NCBI GenBank assembly: GCA_002316315.1
Contig: DCDG01000048.1
Span: forward strand, 124,614-188,613
Source: Candidatus Aminicenantes bacterium UBA1061
GTDB taxonomy: Bacteria; Acidobacteriota; Aminicenantia; Aminicenantales; Saccharicenantaceae
Length of the DNA stretch: 64,000 nucleotides
Reading direction: 5' to 3'
The notes beneath the pieces are model-generated. The model saw only the letters and a list, made by a program, of their open reading frames with translations. It did no database searches and was not told the origin of the DNA. Made by a program: the position numbers and the translations under genes. Shown one piece after another: positions 54,661 through 62,637 of this stretch. How positions within the stretch are numbered: the first letter of the stretch is position 1; each line of letters begins with the position of its first letter.

Positions 54661-54984
54661 AAGGCTGGAGATTTTAGACCGCTGGCCGGACGCCGCCAGG
54701 CAGGAGCGAATGCTCCGGTTAGAATTTTCTTCGTGGTTGATTTAAATCGCTATGTGCTGGAAGGACAGCCTGACGCCAGGATCAAAGACCCTGAAGTTCA
54801 GAAATCATACTACTATGTGGCCACCGGTCTTATCGCCCAGAACATTTATTTATATGCAGCGGCTAATGGCCTGGCTGCCTGGTTTCACAACTGTGACCGC
54901 GATAACACAGAGAAGGCCTTTAAACTTCGCCCGGAGCAACAAGTCCTGTTCGCCATGACTGTTGGTCTACCAGCAAAGGCTTGA
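54661..54984 (+). pseudogene. Remnant of a SagB-type nitroreductase
   Basis: A frame open from the M48 stop translates to GRRQAGANAPVRIFFVVD at 54691-54744, then YYVATGLIAQNIYLYAAANG and KLRPEQQVLFAMTVGLPAKA. This matches the C-terminal half of SagB/nitroreductase-like flavin oxidoreductases. The N-terminal half including the FMN-phosphate binding region and the ATG is missing; only the GTG at 54733 could start a fragment. The junction lies exactly at the preceding gene's stop, indicating a deletion. Confidence 0.7.
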
Positions 54985-55699
54985 GAAAACGTACCGGGCG
55001 AGCTGGACTTGAGCCAGGCGGCAGGTATATCTCTGAGGACAGGAGGCAGAGCCGATAAGCGGTGGGCCAGAACTGCTGGTTAAAAACCTCTGATTAGTCA
55101 GTGGCTTTCGGTTAGTCAGGAAGCTTCGGGAACCGGTTTAAAGAAGCTTTCAGGCCGTTTTGAGTTTTGATGAGTTGCGGCCGCCCACACGCCTCAACCA
55201 GGATTTAGAATTAACAACCTGTGTCAGTAGAACCTCGCTTTGAAAAATTGTGCTTTAAAATGGAAACCAGGTGCCTTTCTAAAAAAAAGAATGTCCCCGC
55301 CATCGGGCGTCTCCCCGGTTATCTGGAGATCATAAACGAATTATTGGGATGAGTGAGAAGAACGGTGGAAGAGAGAAGGAAATAAAAGGCAAAGGAAAAA
55401 AACAAAGAGGACAAAGAAATAAAAAAGCAAAAAGAGAAAAGCAAACAAATAACAAGGATAGAAATAGAATGGAAAAGAAGACATTGGTCTAATTTTTAGA
55501 GGGAAGCAGGTTTTGATTAAAGACAGGACAAAACTGGCCTCAGAATATTGTTGAGGCGGAAAAACCGCTCAAATAGAATAATAAATTTGGAAGGAAAGGC
55601 AGATTTTAAAATAGGGGCCAAGCCTGCTTGCGAGCCGGACGGCGGGTCCCGGTGTCCAGAGCTACAGAATTATAAAGCTTTATAAAGTATGTCAGGCAA
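54985..55699. other. Non-coding 715-nt region with purine tract
   Basis: No ORF with coding character is visible on either strand. It follows the nitroreductase remnant and probably contains decayed sequence. Between 55350 and 55482 the plus strand is almost all purine (for example GGAAATAAAAGGCAAAGG), with very few pyrimidines. No repeat unit, tRNA or known element was recognised. Confidence 0.5.
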
Positions 55700-56659
55700 C
55701 TAGATCTGTTGGCGGAATTGGCGATGCTCCAGGAAATAAAAAATCTCACCCAGGCTGAATCGGACCTTGCGTTCCAGAGCTTGAGCCGTATTGAAGGCAT
55801 TGTGGGGAGTCAGAATGACATTGGGATAGGCCAGTACATCGATAAGTATTCTAGCCTTTTCTGATTGGCGAGCCTGATCGGTACGGAGAGCAGTGGCGAT
55901 TGTTGGTTCATTTTCGAAAACATCCAGAGCCAGACCACCAAGATACCCTTCCTGAACGAGGCGAAAGAGGTCATAAAGCGGGGCATGCTCGCCGCGGGCA
56001 ATGTTAATAAAGATAATACCGGGACGAGCTTTTTTTAGCAGATCATAGGAAAAATAATGAAAATTCTCATCGGTCAGGTTCATGGCACAAATGATAATAT
56101 CGGCCCAGGACAAACCGTCGTCACGCTCCACATAGGAAACAAAGTTATGGCGCCTGACAATGTCCACACCTTTGACGTTAAGGCCAAGGCCCTGCCCGAT
56201 TTTAACAATCTCACCGCCGATGCGGCCGACACCGACGACCAGCAGATTTTTGCCGAGAGCTTCCAGACCGGTTAACCCATCACGCTGAAAGTGTTTAAAC
56301 TGCTGGATTTGCTGGGGCAAGCGCCTCAACAAGGCAAGCATAAGAAGAATGGCCTGCTCGGCCACAGCCCGGGTAGCATACTCTTCGAGATAACCAAGGG
56401 CTGGTGGCATTGTGACAGCTTTTTTATAGGCTTTAAGATTATCAAAACCGGTCGTCCGGCTCAGGATGCCATCGAGCTTATCCTGCCAGTCAACTGGAAT
56501 TATCGATTGAGTCCTGACGCTGATGAGTTTGGCCGGTGGAATAACATGGCCACTCTCCTGAATCGTTTTATCAGTCAGGTCAAACAAAAGTTTCCCACGG
56601 AGAAGGTCCCCAATTAGCCTCGCTTCTTCCTCAAAAGCCTCATAAAAATAGACATCCAT
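55700..56659 (-). CDS. D-2-hydroxyacid dehydrogenase family protein
   Basis: A 319-residue NAD-dependent oxidoreductase. The Rossmann motif GVGRIGGEIVKIGQGLG is at residues 148-164. Catalytic residues are the Arg in FINIARGEHAPL, Glu in LDVFENEP and His in ILTPHNAF, all in usual order. It has a shorter N-terminal segment than canonical PGDH. It lies in the accessory region downstream of REP-like repeats. Substrate could be glyoxylate, pyruvate or hydroxypyruvate; the choice cannot be made here. Confidence 0.88.
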   Translation of the reverse strand: MDVYFYEAFEEEARLIGDLLRGKLLFDLTDKTIQESGHVIPPAKLISVRTQSIIPVDWQDKLDGILSRTTGFDNLKAYKKAVTMPPALGYLEEYATRAVAEQAILLMLALLRRLPQQIQQFKHFQRDGLTGLEALGKNLLVVGVGRIGGEIVKIGQGLGLNVKGVDIVRRHNFVSYVERDDGLSWADIIICAMNLTDENFHYFSYDLLKKARPGIIFINIARGEHAPLYDLFRLVQEGYLGGLALDVFENEPTIATALRTDQARQSEKARILIDVLAYPNVILTPHNAFNTAQALERKVRFSLGEIFYFLEHRQFRQQI

Positions 56660-56706
56660 GTCACACCCCCGCCTATCTTAATCCAGCATCTTTTTCTTTT
56701 CAAGTT

Positions 56707-56727
56707 GGGGACGTGATACCCTGTCCC
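56707..56727 (+). repeat. REP-like unit R1
   Basis: A single unit differing by a T-to-C change from GGGACGTGATACTCTGTCCC. The ends GGGAC/GTCCC can form a short hairpin. It lies about 48 nt upstream of the 2-hydroxyacid dehydrogenase start, same orientation as R2. Confidence 0.7.
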
Positions 56728-56774
56728 TCTTTTCCCCCTCGCTAACTTATTGGCCCATAACAAGTTACAAAAAA

Positions 56775-56796
56775 GGGGACGTGATACTCTGTCCCC
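56775..56796 (+). repeat. REP-like unit R2
   Basis: Exact GGGACGTGATACTCTGTCCC with one extra G and C at its ends. It is repeated directly after R1 with 47 nt between; both units follow a CAAGTT sequence. Confidence 0.75.
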
Positions 56797-57249
56797 ATTG
56801 TTGCCAGTCAGGCTTTTCATATGAGAGACAGATTGGCCGATTATTTGATCAGTCTATAATTTTAATTTTAGCCTGAGAAGTAGTGACCGACCTGATCAAT
56901 CTGAAAGATCCACAGAATTAACAATATGTTTACGTCTGCCCGGACAAGATGAACTCCCGCCGGCATTTATCGGCCAAGCACAAATCCCCCTGAAAATGAA
57001 CGGTTAAAATTATTGAATTAATAAATCATTGCCATGCTAAAGACAATAAAAAATCATCTGGTTGCTTATCTTCCGCCAACGCTCCAATGAGTGGCCGGAC
57101 GAAATAACATTGCTTCTCACAGATTTCATGATCTCACTTCAATTTCTCACTGGTTTGTCGCCTGTTTGCAGAGATTCCTCACCCATCAGCTACTAAAAGG
57201 TTAAAGTTTAAAAATCACATACGACGGTCAGCTTCACTAACCAATGGGC

Positions 57250-57279
57250 TTGATAATGGTGGCAAACTGCCTGTAAAAT
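57250..57279 (+). promoter_or_regulatory. Promoter of the small membrane protein gene
   Basis: TTGATA (57250-57255), 18-nt spacer, TAAAAT (57274-57279), giving a leader of about 72 nt before the ATG at 57358. Confidence 0.45.
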
Positions 57280-57357
57280 CATCTTAGTTACCGACATTAT
57301 CCGCTTTTGCCCTATAGAAGGGGAAGTTAATATCTTATCTGGAAGGAGGAAAAGAAA

Positions 57358-57636
57358 ATGGAAATGCAACCCGGGGTTACTCCAACTCAGAGGACACCCG
57401 CCATTGATGAAACAATCAGCGTTGGCGAGTGGCTATTGTCTCTTCTCATTGCCTCCATACCAATCGTGAACATTGTTATGTGGTTTGTTTGGGGCTTTGG
57501 CTCAAACACCAAACCATGCAAAGCTAACTGGGCTAAAGCCAGCTTGCTCTGGTTGTTGATCGTCTGCGCCTTTTACTTTTTCGTTGTTGTTCTTATTCTC
57601 GGCGGCATCGGGATTTTATCACGACACTTTTATTGA
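57358..57636 (+). CDS. Small two-helix membrane protein
   Basis: A 92-residue protein with two hydrophobic segments (about 27-46 and 63-86) and the connecting motif VWGFGSNTKPCKANWAKASL, which is shared by a widespread family of small membrane proteins without known function. AGGAGG lies about 7 nt upstream of the ATG. It lies alone between REP-like elements. An alternative would be a stress-response membrane peptide; nothing in the sequence decides. Confidence 0.75.
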   Translation: MEMQPGVTPTQRTPAIDETISVGEWLLSLLIASIPIVNIVMWFVWGFGSNTKPCKANWAKASLLWLLIVCAFYFFVVVLILGGIGILSRHFY

Positions 57637-57663
57637 TCAAAGCAAGGAAGTGACGAGTAAGGC

Positions 57664-57684
57664 GGTGATGTAATACTGCGTCCC
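57664..57684 (+). repeat. Degenerate REP-like unit R3
   Basis: GTGATGTAATACTGCGTCCC is a relic of the R4 type of unit, 28 nt after the small membrane protein gene. Confidence 0.5.
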
Positions 57685-57687
57685 TGT

Positions 57688-57733
57688 TAAAATGGGGTCG
57701 AAGTCAGCCGATTTCTTTTATAATCCAGTATTT
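57688..57733 (+). repeat. Dispersed direct repeat, copy 1
   Basis: A 46-bp segment containing GTCAGCCGATTTCTTTTATA, repeated with few changes at 59093-59138. The two copies flank the B12-riboswitch-controlled lyase gene. Confidence 0.65.
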
Positions 57734-57888
57734 ATCATGGCTTTATACAGTCAACTAATTACTCCAAACCCTGGCTTAGCTAGATTGACATATTGGCTAA
57801 TCTGCATAAAAGTCTAGCCCTGAACTCGGGATCCGCCAGGGGAAGCAACTTGAATGGTGAAGGCAATTTGAGCAGGGTAGCGCCTACC

Positions 57889-57928
57889 GTGACGTAATAC
57901 TCCGTCCCGGGACGGAGTATTACGTCAC
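57889..57928. repeat. Perfect 40-bp palindrome R4 at the lyase 3' end
   Basis: GTGACGTAATACTCCGTCCC is followed at once by its exact reverse complement. The minus-strand reading of its right arm supplies the last codons (Ser-Val-Thr) and stop of the lyase gene. A transcript would form a 20-bp stem, possibly a terminator or mRNA-stabilising end. Confidence 0.85.
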
Positions 57929-58798
57929 CGAGCTAAGATCGGCCCTTAATTTCTGCCAAAACTTTAAGCCAACAATATCATTAAATTCAGACCAAGTAAC
58001 TCCCAAATTCTTTACAGTCTGTAAGTCACCATTTTTTAAGGCAATAAGCGCTTCCCTCATCGCTTTGACTGCCGGATATAGACATATCATAGGTAATGAT
58101 AGATACTTTATACCTAAATCCTCGAGTATCTTGGGATCAAAAAAGGGAGATTTCCCGCCTGGTATAATATTCATTGAAATCGGTCTGGGAGAATGCCTGA
58201 CCAGAATCTCTATCTCCTCGTGTGTTCGTGGGCATTCAACATAAATGTAATCAGCTCCATTTTCAGCATAGATATTTATCCGTTCCAGTGTAGATCTCAG
58301 TCCCTCAACTGCCAGCGAATCGGTTCTAGCCCCAATCATCATACCAGGATCTATCTCGGCAGCAGCTTTTTTTGCGGCCTTGATCTTAAGTGCCATTTCT
58401 TCTCTACCAATAACTTGTTTATCTGACATATGGCCGCACCTCTTGGGCCAGGTTTGATCCTCGATTCTAACCGCAGACGCTCCAATTTCTGCGAATTTTC
58501 TTACCGTCCAATAGGTGTTTTCTTCATTTCCATAACCAGTATCGGCATCGACATCAACCGGAATTTCCACGGCATTAATTATTCTCCGGCACTGATCGAA
58601 CATTCCACCGAAACTAAGCAGACCAATATCAGGTTCTCCGATGGCCACGGCGGATATGCCGTATCCAGAAGTTCCCATCACCCGGAAGCCTGCCTGTTCA
58701 ATGACTTTGGCAGACAAAGAGTCATAGGCACAGGGGCGCATCAAAAGCCCGGGCTTTTCGAATTCGTCTCTAAAGATTTGTGCTTTGGTCCTCATCAT
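57920..58798 (-). CDS. Isocitrate-lyase/PEP-mutase superfamily lyase
   Basis: A 292-residue TIM-barrel enzyme. Metal and substrate motifs: DADTGYGN (residues 84-91) and EDQTWPKRCGHM (113-124) with catalytic-type Cys121, the KRCGH motif of methylisocitrate and related lyases and absent from PEP mutase itself. It probably cleaves a 2-methylisocitrate- or dimethylmalate-like substrate. AGGAG lies 5 nt upstream of the ATG at 58798. It is under a cobalamin riboswitch and ends in palindrome R4. The exact substrate is unknown; prpC and prpD are not in the window. Confidence 0.85.
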   Translation of the reverse strand: MMRTKAQIFRDEFEKPGLLMRPCAYDSLSAKVIEQAGFRVMGTSGYGISAVAIGEPDIGLLSFGGMFDQCRRIINAVEIPVDVDADTGYGNEENTYWTVRKFAEIGASAVRIEDQTWPKRCGHMSDKQVIGREEMALKIKAAKKAAAEIDPGMMIGARTDSLAVEGLRSTLERINIYAENGADYIYVECPRTHEEIEILVRHSPRPISMNIIPGGKSPFFDPKILEDLGIKYLSLPMICLYPAVKAMREALIALKNGDLQTVKNLGVTWSEFNDIVGLKFWQKLRADLSSVT

Positions 58799-58860
58799 TC
58801 TTACTCCTATGTTATTTGGATTGCCCCCGTTGCATTTTTATTATTCGAAGTGAATATAAT

Positions 58861-58900
58861 AAAAAATGGCCTGATTTTCCTGCCCGAAAATCACATGCCA
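58861..58900 (-). terminator. Riboswitch expression-platform terminator
   Basis: On the minus strand, TGGC and GATTTTC pair with GAAAATC and GCCA around a GGGCAG loop, followed directly by TTTTTT. It begins 3 nt after the aptamer and ends 62 nt before the lyase start codon, the usual arrangement for transcription attenuation. Confidence 0.8.
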
Positions 58901-58903
58901 CAG

Positions 58904-59047
58904 CTTTATTACGAAGGTATCCTGACTTCCGGATCATCCTCGTCCCACGCCTTCCAGCACATAGCCGTGGCTTCTTCTGGGATTTGTCCCCGGATACAGT
59001 AGCGGGGGCTGTGTCCGCATCTCACGGACTTCCCTTCAATAATAAAG
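58904..59047 (-). ncRNA. Cobalamin (B12) riboswitch aptamer
   Basis: A 144-nt minus-strand RNA. The closing stem P1 pairs CTTTATTA (59047-59040) with TAATAAAG (58911-58904), extended by GAAGG/CCTTC. Conserved core elements are in order: GGGAAGTCCGTGAGA, CCCCCGCTACTGT (59008-58996), AGCCAC, GGAAGGCG, GATGATCCGGAAGTCAGGAT and ACCT (B12 box at 58927-58915). These match the AdoCbl riboswitch family. The transcript start predicted from the promoter, near 59048, falls exactly at its first stem base. Confidence 0.93.
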
Positions 59048-59054
59048 AGAAATT

Positions 59055-59083
59055 ATTATAGTCCATAGCATACAGAATTTCAA
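59055..59083 (-). promoter_or_regulatory. Promoter of the riboswitch-lyase unit
   Basis: Minus-strand TTGAAA (59083-59078), 17-nt spacer, perfect TATAAT (59060-59055), ending 7 nt before the aptamer's first stem base. Confidence 0.75.
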
Positions 59084-59092
59084 TCGTTCTAA

Positions 59093-59138
59093 TAAAATGG
59101 GGGTCGGTCAGCCGATTTCTTTTATAATCAAGTATTTA
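59093..59138 (+). repeat. Dispersed direct repeat, copy 2
   Basis: Copy of 57688-57733, sharing GTCAGCCGATTTCTTTTATA with a few substitutions. It lies immediately upstream of the riboswitch promoter. Confidence 0.65.
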
Positions 59139-59288
59139 CATAACCACTTTATAATTAACCGAATACCTGGCCGGGGGCCAGCTCTAACTTGCATCCCTAC
59201 CAGACAAAACCAGAATTCAGATGTGTGTAAAAGCTAGATTAGCGGAAGCAAACAGACTAGTGGCGATATAGCGATAAAATGATAACAT

Positions 59289-59357
59289 GGGGATGTAACA
59301 GCGGTAATAACATCAGTACCGCGATACCCTGTCCCGAGGACAGGATGAGACATCCCC
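59289..59357. repeat. Cloverleaf-like REP variant R5
   Basis: Outer arms GGGGATGT (59289-59296) and ACATCCCC (59350-59357) enclose two hairpins: GCGGTA/TACCGC and CCTGTCC-CGA-GGACAGG. The second hairpin resembles the core of the other units. It lies 53 nt downstream of the 3' end of the beta-propeller gene. Confidence 0.65.
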
Positions 59358-59409
59358 CTTTGCTTTACCTTCTCCCTTTACTCCCCATCCCTTTAACCAC
59401 TCACTCCAA

Positions 59410-60633
59410 TCACATAATCCTAAAGATGTGGACCGTGGCACCGTGCAGCTTGTCGAGCAAAAAAAGCCTGTCTCCATAGATAAAAATATGGTCAACAAAT
59501 ATGTCCAGCGGTATTTCTCCAAGAAGCACCCCTTCCCCATCGAAGACTTCGAGCTTATAAGCATCAGTTTTTCTCAGGTCTGTATCACCGATAACTTTGT
59601 AACCGACCTGCTGCTTACCATCAACTATACCAATACTAACTCCGATCCCGGCCTGCTCCTCCTTTTTCAATTGCCTGGCCAGGGTTAAAACCCAGACCCG
59701 CCCCTGGCCGTCAACCGCTACACTCAGCGACGATCTATTAATTTTTGGTTCGCGGATACTGATCCCATTACCCCTCCGCTCGAAACTGCCTTTGTCCTGA
59801 ACTTCAAGACTATAAGGTAGTTCCCGGTCCGCTCGCCAGATCAGTTTGCCCTCAGCCGAGTATTTTTCAATCCGGTTCTGATAAGGAAAAACAAGATAGA
59901 CATGGTTATCTTTATCCAGAGTCATGAAAACGCTATTGACCGTATTGGAGAGAAGCTCATTCTTCATATCAAGTCTCTGACCAATTGCCCCGATGAGCTT
60001 TCCATCCGGATCCATGACTTTGATCAGCCCAGACAGTTGGCCAGTTTTTTCTTCCTCCTCTGCGGCAAACCTGAAGCTTATCTCGGGTGGCTCCATCAAG
60101 AGATTGCCATTACTGGCCACAAAAAAGTTACCTATTTCTAAATCAGCAAATTTTATTGTTCTGAGGCTTTTCCCATCAGATCCCAGAACCTCCAGTCGTT
60201 GATTATGTGGATCGGAGACATAAAGGTTCTCAGAGCTGTTAATAGCCAGCCAGCTCGGGTAGATGAACTCCCCTGGCCCCTGCCCAAAGCGCCCGAAAGA
60301 AGCTAAATATTTGCCGTCTGCTGAGAACTTTTGAAGACGATTATTTCCCGAATCCAGAACATAAATGTTCCCGGCTTTATCGACTGCTACCGCGGCCGGC
60401 ATATAAAAGGCAGTATGCTCATCCGGAGAATCTAAATCCCCTAGCTTAAGTACGGGTTCAAGCTTCAGGGCCGGCTTTTTGCCCCAGACTCCCTTTCCCT
60501 GGTTGTGTACCACCCTCATTCCGTTTATATCCTCAACCTTCTGTGCAGCCAGCTGCCTAGCGTTGTTAAACATAAAGCCCATTGCCAAAATAAGTCCGGC
60601 CGTGATGGCCAATAATGCCCGGAGTGCTTTCAC
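59410..60633 (-). CDS. Exported 6-bladed beta-propeller (NHL-type) protein
   Basis: A 407-residue protein starting at a GTG (60633) with AGGA about 10 nt upstream. An N-terminal signal (residues 7-26) precedes NHL-like repeats: VAVDKAGNIYVLDSGNNRLQK, LAINSSENLYVSDPHNQRLE, further units through residue 400. This kind of 6-bladed propeller is common in Bacteroidetes and Acidobacteria-like genomes with unknown ligands. It lies between REP-like elements with a palindrome at its start. Confidence 0.82.
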   Translation of the reverse strand: MKALRALLAITAGLILAMGFMFNNARQLAAQKVEDINGMRVVHNQGKGVWGKKPALKLEPVLKLGDLDSPDEHTAFYMPAAVAVDKAGNIYVLDSGNNRLQKFSADGKYLASFGRFGQGPGEFIYPSWLAINSSENLYVSDPHNQRLEVLGSDGKSLRTIKFADLEIGNFFVASNGNLLMEPPEISFRFAAEEEEKTGQLSGLIKVMDPDGKLIGAIGQRLDMKNELLSNTVNSVFMTLDKDNHVYLVFPYQNRIEKYSAEGKLIWRADRELPYSLEVQDKGSFERRGNGISIREPKINRSSLSVAVDGQGRVWVLTLARQLKKEEQAGIGVSIGIVDGKQQVGYKVIGDTDLRKTDAYKLEVFDGEGVLLGEIPLDIFVDHIFIYGDRLFLLDKLHGATVHIFRIM

Positions 60634-60654
60634 TTTCAGTTCTTCCTTTGGTTC

Positions 60655-60668
60655 ATAAGTATACTTAT
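60655..60668. promoter_or_regulatory. Palindrome upstream of the propeller gene
   Basis: ATAAGTATACTTAT is a perfect 14-bp palindrome 22 nt upstream of the GTG start. It is a candidate operator only. Confidence 0.3.
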
Positions 60669-60829
60669 CATAGATTTACTTAATCTTCCCATTTCCGCAC
60701 CCTTATGCTTTGCTCTTTTTTTATTTTGCATAACTTATTTTTCTTTTACCACAGTTCCAGCTTACCTTCAATGATTTTTGAAGGCTAAGAGTGGTCGCCA
60801 TTATTTCAGTCAACTGTTACAGCGATGCC

Positions 60830-60850
60830 TTTGGTCAGATACTCTGTCCC
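60830..60850 (+). repeat. Degenerate REP-like unit R6
   Basis: TTTGGTCAGATACTCTGTCCC retains the GATACTCTGTCCC half of the unit. The rest is decayed. Confidence 0.45.
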
Positions 60851-61237
60851 GGAGGCAGGAAGTCTCGGTACTAATTCACAGTACCTCTTAGCGATTTATT
60901 CACGGTGCCAATTGACCAATAACTAAGTCATAAAAAGCAAAGAAGAGTTTTCCTCCAAAAAAACGTCACATCGGTTTCAAACCTAGCCTCGGGGCATTGT
61001 TTTTTTTATATCTTATCATTCAGTCACAGTCAGAAGGAAAGTAGAAAAACATAGAAAATGGTCATCTGAGCATTAGAACCTCTTAAATCAATCAAAGGGA
61101 AACCCATGGATTTGAGTAGACCGGCCAAAGCTTCTTCCCCATTGAGGGTTAAAAACAACTTCAGTCGCTATATCTGATCTATTTTCATCGTCCTGGGCTG
61201 GGTTGAACTTATAAATAAGATTTAAATAAGAAAAGAC

Positions 61238-61266
61238 TTGACAAGCTGTGCGTGCTATGGTATCGT
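61238..61266 (+). promoter_or_regulatory. Promoter of the PadR-HAAS operon
   Basis: Consensus -35 TTGACA (61238-61243), 17-nt spacer, TATCGT (61261-61266) as -10. The -10 lies wholly inside the inverted repeat that follows. Confidence 0.6.
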
Positions 61267-61279
61267 GTCATACACGATA
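61261..61279. promoter_or_regulatory. PadR-type operator overlapping the -10
   Basis: TATCGTGT, 3-nt centre, ACACGATA, a perfect 8-bp inverted repeat. It starts at the -10 and lies 16 nt before the padR start, so PadR binding here would block initiation. Confidence 0.6.
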
Positions 61280-61295
61280 TACTGAGGAACACAAT

Positions 61296-61664
61296 ATGGT
61301 AAAACAAACGCCCGATGTCGGCACTCTCGAGACCGAGATGAACCGGGGATTTCTCCATATTCTTGTCCTTTCTCTTCTTGAGAATGAGATGTATGGCTAT
61401 TCAATGGTCAAGCACATCGAATCACTTGGTTACCAGGTTGAAGAAAACACACTTTATCCCCTTCTCCGGCGTCTCGAAAAAAATGGCTGGATAACTTCGA
61501 GATGGGACCTCTCCACCGACCGGCCTCGTAAATTTTACTCCATTACCCCCGCTGGACGGGCTATCAGGGCTTCGCTTCTCGATATCTGGGAAAGACAAAA
61601 CAGCATTCTCGACAGGGTAACTAAGATGACGAAAATAACCGGGGAGAATTCAAATGGCCAATAA
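61296..61664 (+). CDS. PadR-family transcriptional regulator
   Basis: A 122-residue repressor. The start is placed at the ATG at 61296 (MVKQTPDVG) with GAGG 8 nt upstream; a longer form from 61248 would overlap the operator. The winged helix has LSLLENEMYGYSMVKHIES, VEENTLYPLLRRLEKNGWI and the RPRKFYSITPAGR wing, typical of PadR. A short C-terminal helix supports dimerisation. It overlaps the HAAS gene by 11 nt and probably represses the pair through the operator at 61261-61279. Confidence 0.9.
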   Translation: MVKQTPDVGTLETEMNRGFLHILVLSLLENEMYGYSMVKHIESLGYQVEENTLYPLLRRLEKNGWITSRWDLSTDRPRKFYSITPAGRAIRASLLDIWERQNSILDRVTKMTKITGENSNGQ

Positions 61665-62625
61665 TAATAAGCTCGAGGCTTATCTGGAAGAAATCAGCCA
61701 CTATCTTTCTGGTCGGGCCGAGCGGGAGGAAATTCTCAATGAGATCCGCAGCCATATCCTGGAAAAGGCTGCCTCCGCGACTGGCGGAAGCCCCAGCGAT
61801 GCAGCCATTGCTCAGGCCATTGCGGCCTTAGGTCCGGCTCGCCGCCTGGCTGAGCGGTACGCCGAAGACCGTCCCATTATCGCTCCGGCCTACAAACGTT
61901 ATCTCTTTCGCTACACGACGCTCCTTTTCGCCATCCATACGGTGCTGATCGTTCTGGCCGTTATCTTCAAGGAGAGTTTTATCATTTTCCCTATCCTGTT
62001 CGTTCCGCAACTCAACCCGTTCGACGCCGTTCTGTATCTGCCTATGGCCTTCCTGGCTGACCTCGGCCTGGTGGCTCTTGTCCTCTACTTTATCACTCAG
62101 AGCGGGAAGGATATCGCCCTGCCCTGGCCGAAATTTGGCCTTGACCTTGATGAAGTCAAACCGCCCCGCCGGCGCTTCTGGAGTATTTTTGGAACAGCAG
62201 TTGGAACAACCATTATGCTGGCCATTACTTCCTTCTGCCTGCACCTTTTGGCCCGTTATGACACAATTTTCCTCTATTTGACCAAGACAAAAGAGCCCAG
62301 ACCAATTTTCACCGCAGAAGCAGGCCATTACCTTTCTATTCTCATTATTACCCTGTTTGCAGTTTCGACCTTGACCCTGGCCATCAAGCTTTTCACTGAA
62401 TCCCGCTGGGTGGACATCATTTCCAACGCCATCACCCTGGCCATAATCGGCCTGGTTTTACGCCAGCCTTTCGATAACCTTTTTGCTATCAATATCCCGG
62501 ACAAGGTTCTTTTCAACTGGCTGAAGCCGACCATCCTAATCGTTCTCCTCATCATCGCTGTCGCCACCGCCTATAACCTTATCCGCGATATCGTCCGTGT
62601 CAGCCGCCACCATCTACAGAAATAG
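61654..62625 (+). CDS. HAAS-domain multi-pass membrane protein
   Basis: A 323-residue protein. The first about 75 residues (LEAYLEEISHYLSGRAEREEILNEIRSHI...GGSPSDAAIAQAIAALGPARRLAERY) match the HAAS/DUF1700-like domain that pairs with PadR regulators. It is followed by six to seven hydrophobic helices. HAAS proteins are thought to relay membrane or partner signals in PadR-linked systems. Its stop is 12 nt before palindrome R7, convergent with nadE. Confidence 0.82.
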   Translation: MANNNKLEAYLEEISHYLSGRAEREEILNEIRSHILEKAASATGGSPSDAAIAQAIAALGPARRLAERYAEDRPIIAPAYKRYLFRYTTLLFAIHTVLIVLAVIFKESFIIFPILFVPQLNPFDAVLYLPMAFLADLGLVALVLYFITQSGKDIALPWPKFGLDLDEVKPPRRRFWSIFGTAVGTTIMLAITSFCLHLLARYDTIFLYLTKTKEPRPIFTAEAGHYLSILIITLFAVSTLTLAIKLFTESRWVDIISNAITLAIIGLVLRQPFDNLFAINIPDKVLFNWLKPTILIVLLIIAVATAYNLIRDIVRVSRHHLQK

Positions 62626-62637
62626 GGGAAGAAATAG

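Larger units (their letters stand above)
56660..57357. other. Non-coding 698-nt region with REP-like repeats
   Basis: It holds two REP-like units (56707-56727, 56775-56796) and a probable promoter at 57250-57279. The rest, 56800-57240, shows no ORF with coding character and no recognisable RNA gene. Confidence 0.5.
60634..61237. other. Non-coding region upstream of the PadR gene
   Basis: About 600 nt without a coding ORF. It carries a 14-bp palindrome (60655-60668) near the propeller gene start and a degenerate REP-like unit near 60830-60850. Nothing else is recognised. Confidence 0.45.

Noticed and set aside
55606..55800. 64-codon minus-strand ORF at the dehydrogenase 3' end
   Set aside because: It overlaps the end of the dehydrogenase in another frame and has no coding features.
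58430..59061. Plus-strand ORFs across the lyase and riboswitch
   Set aside because: They are antisense to a well-supported gene and aptamer, and their products have no family features.
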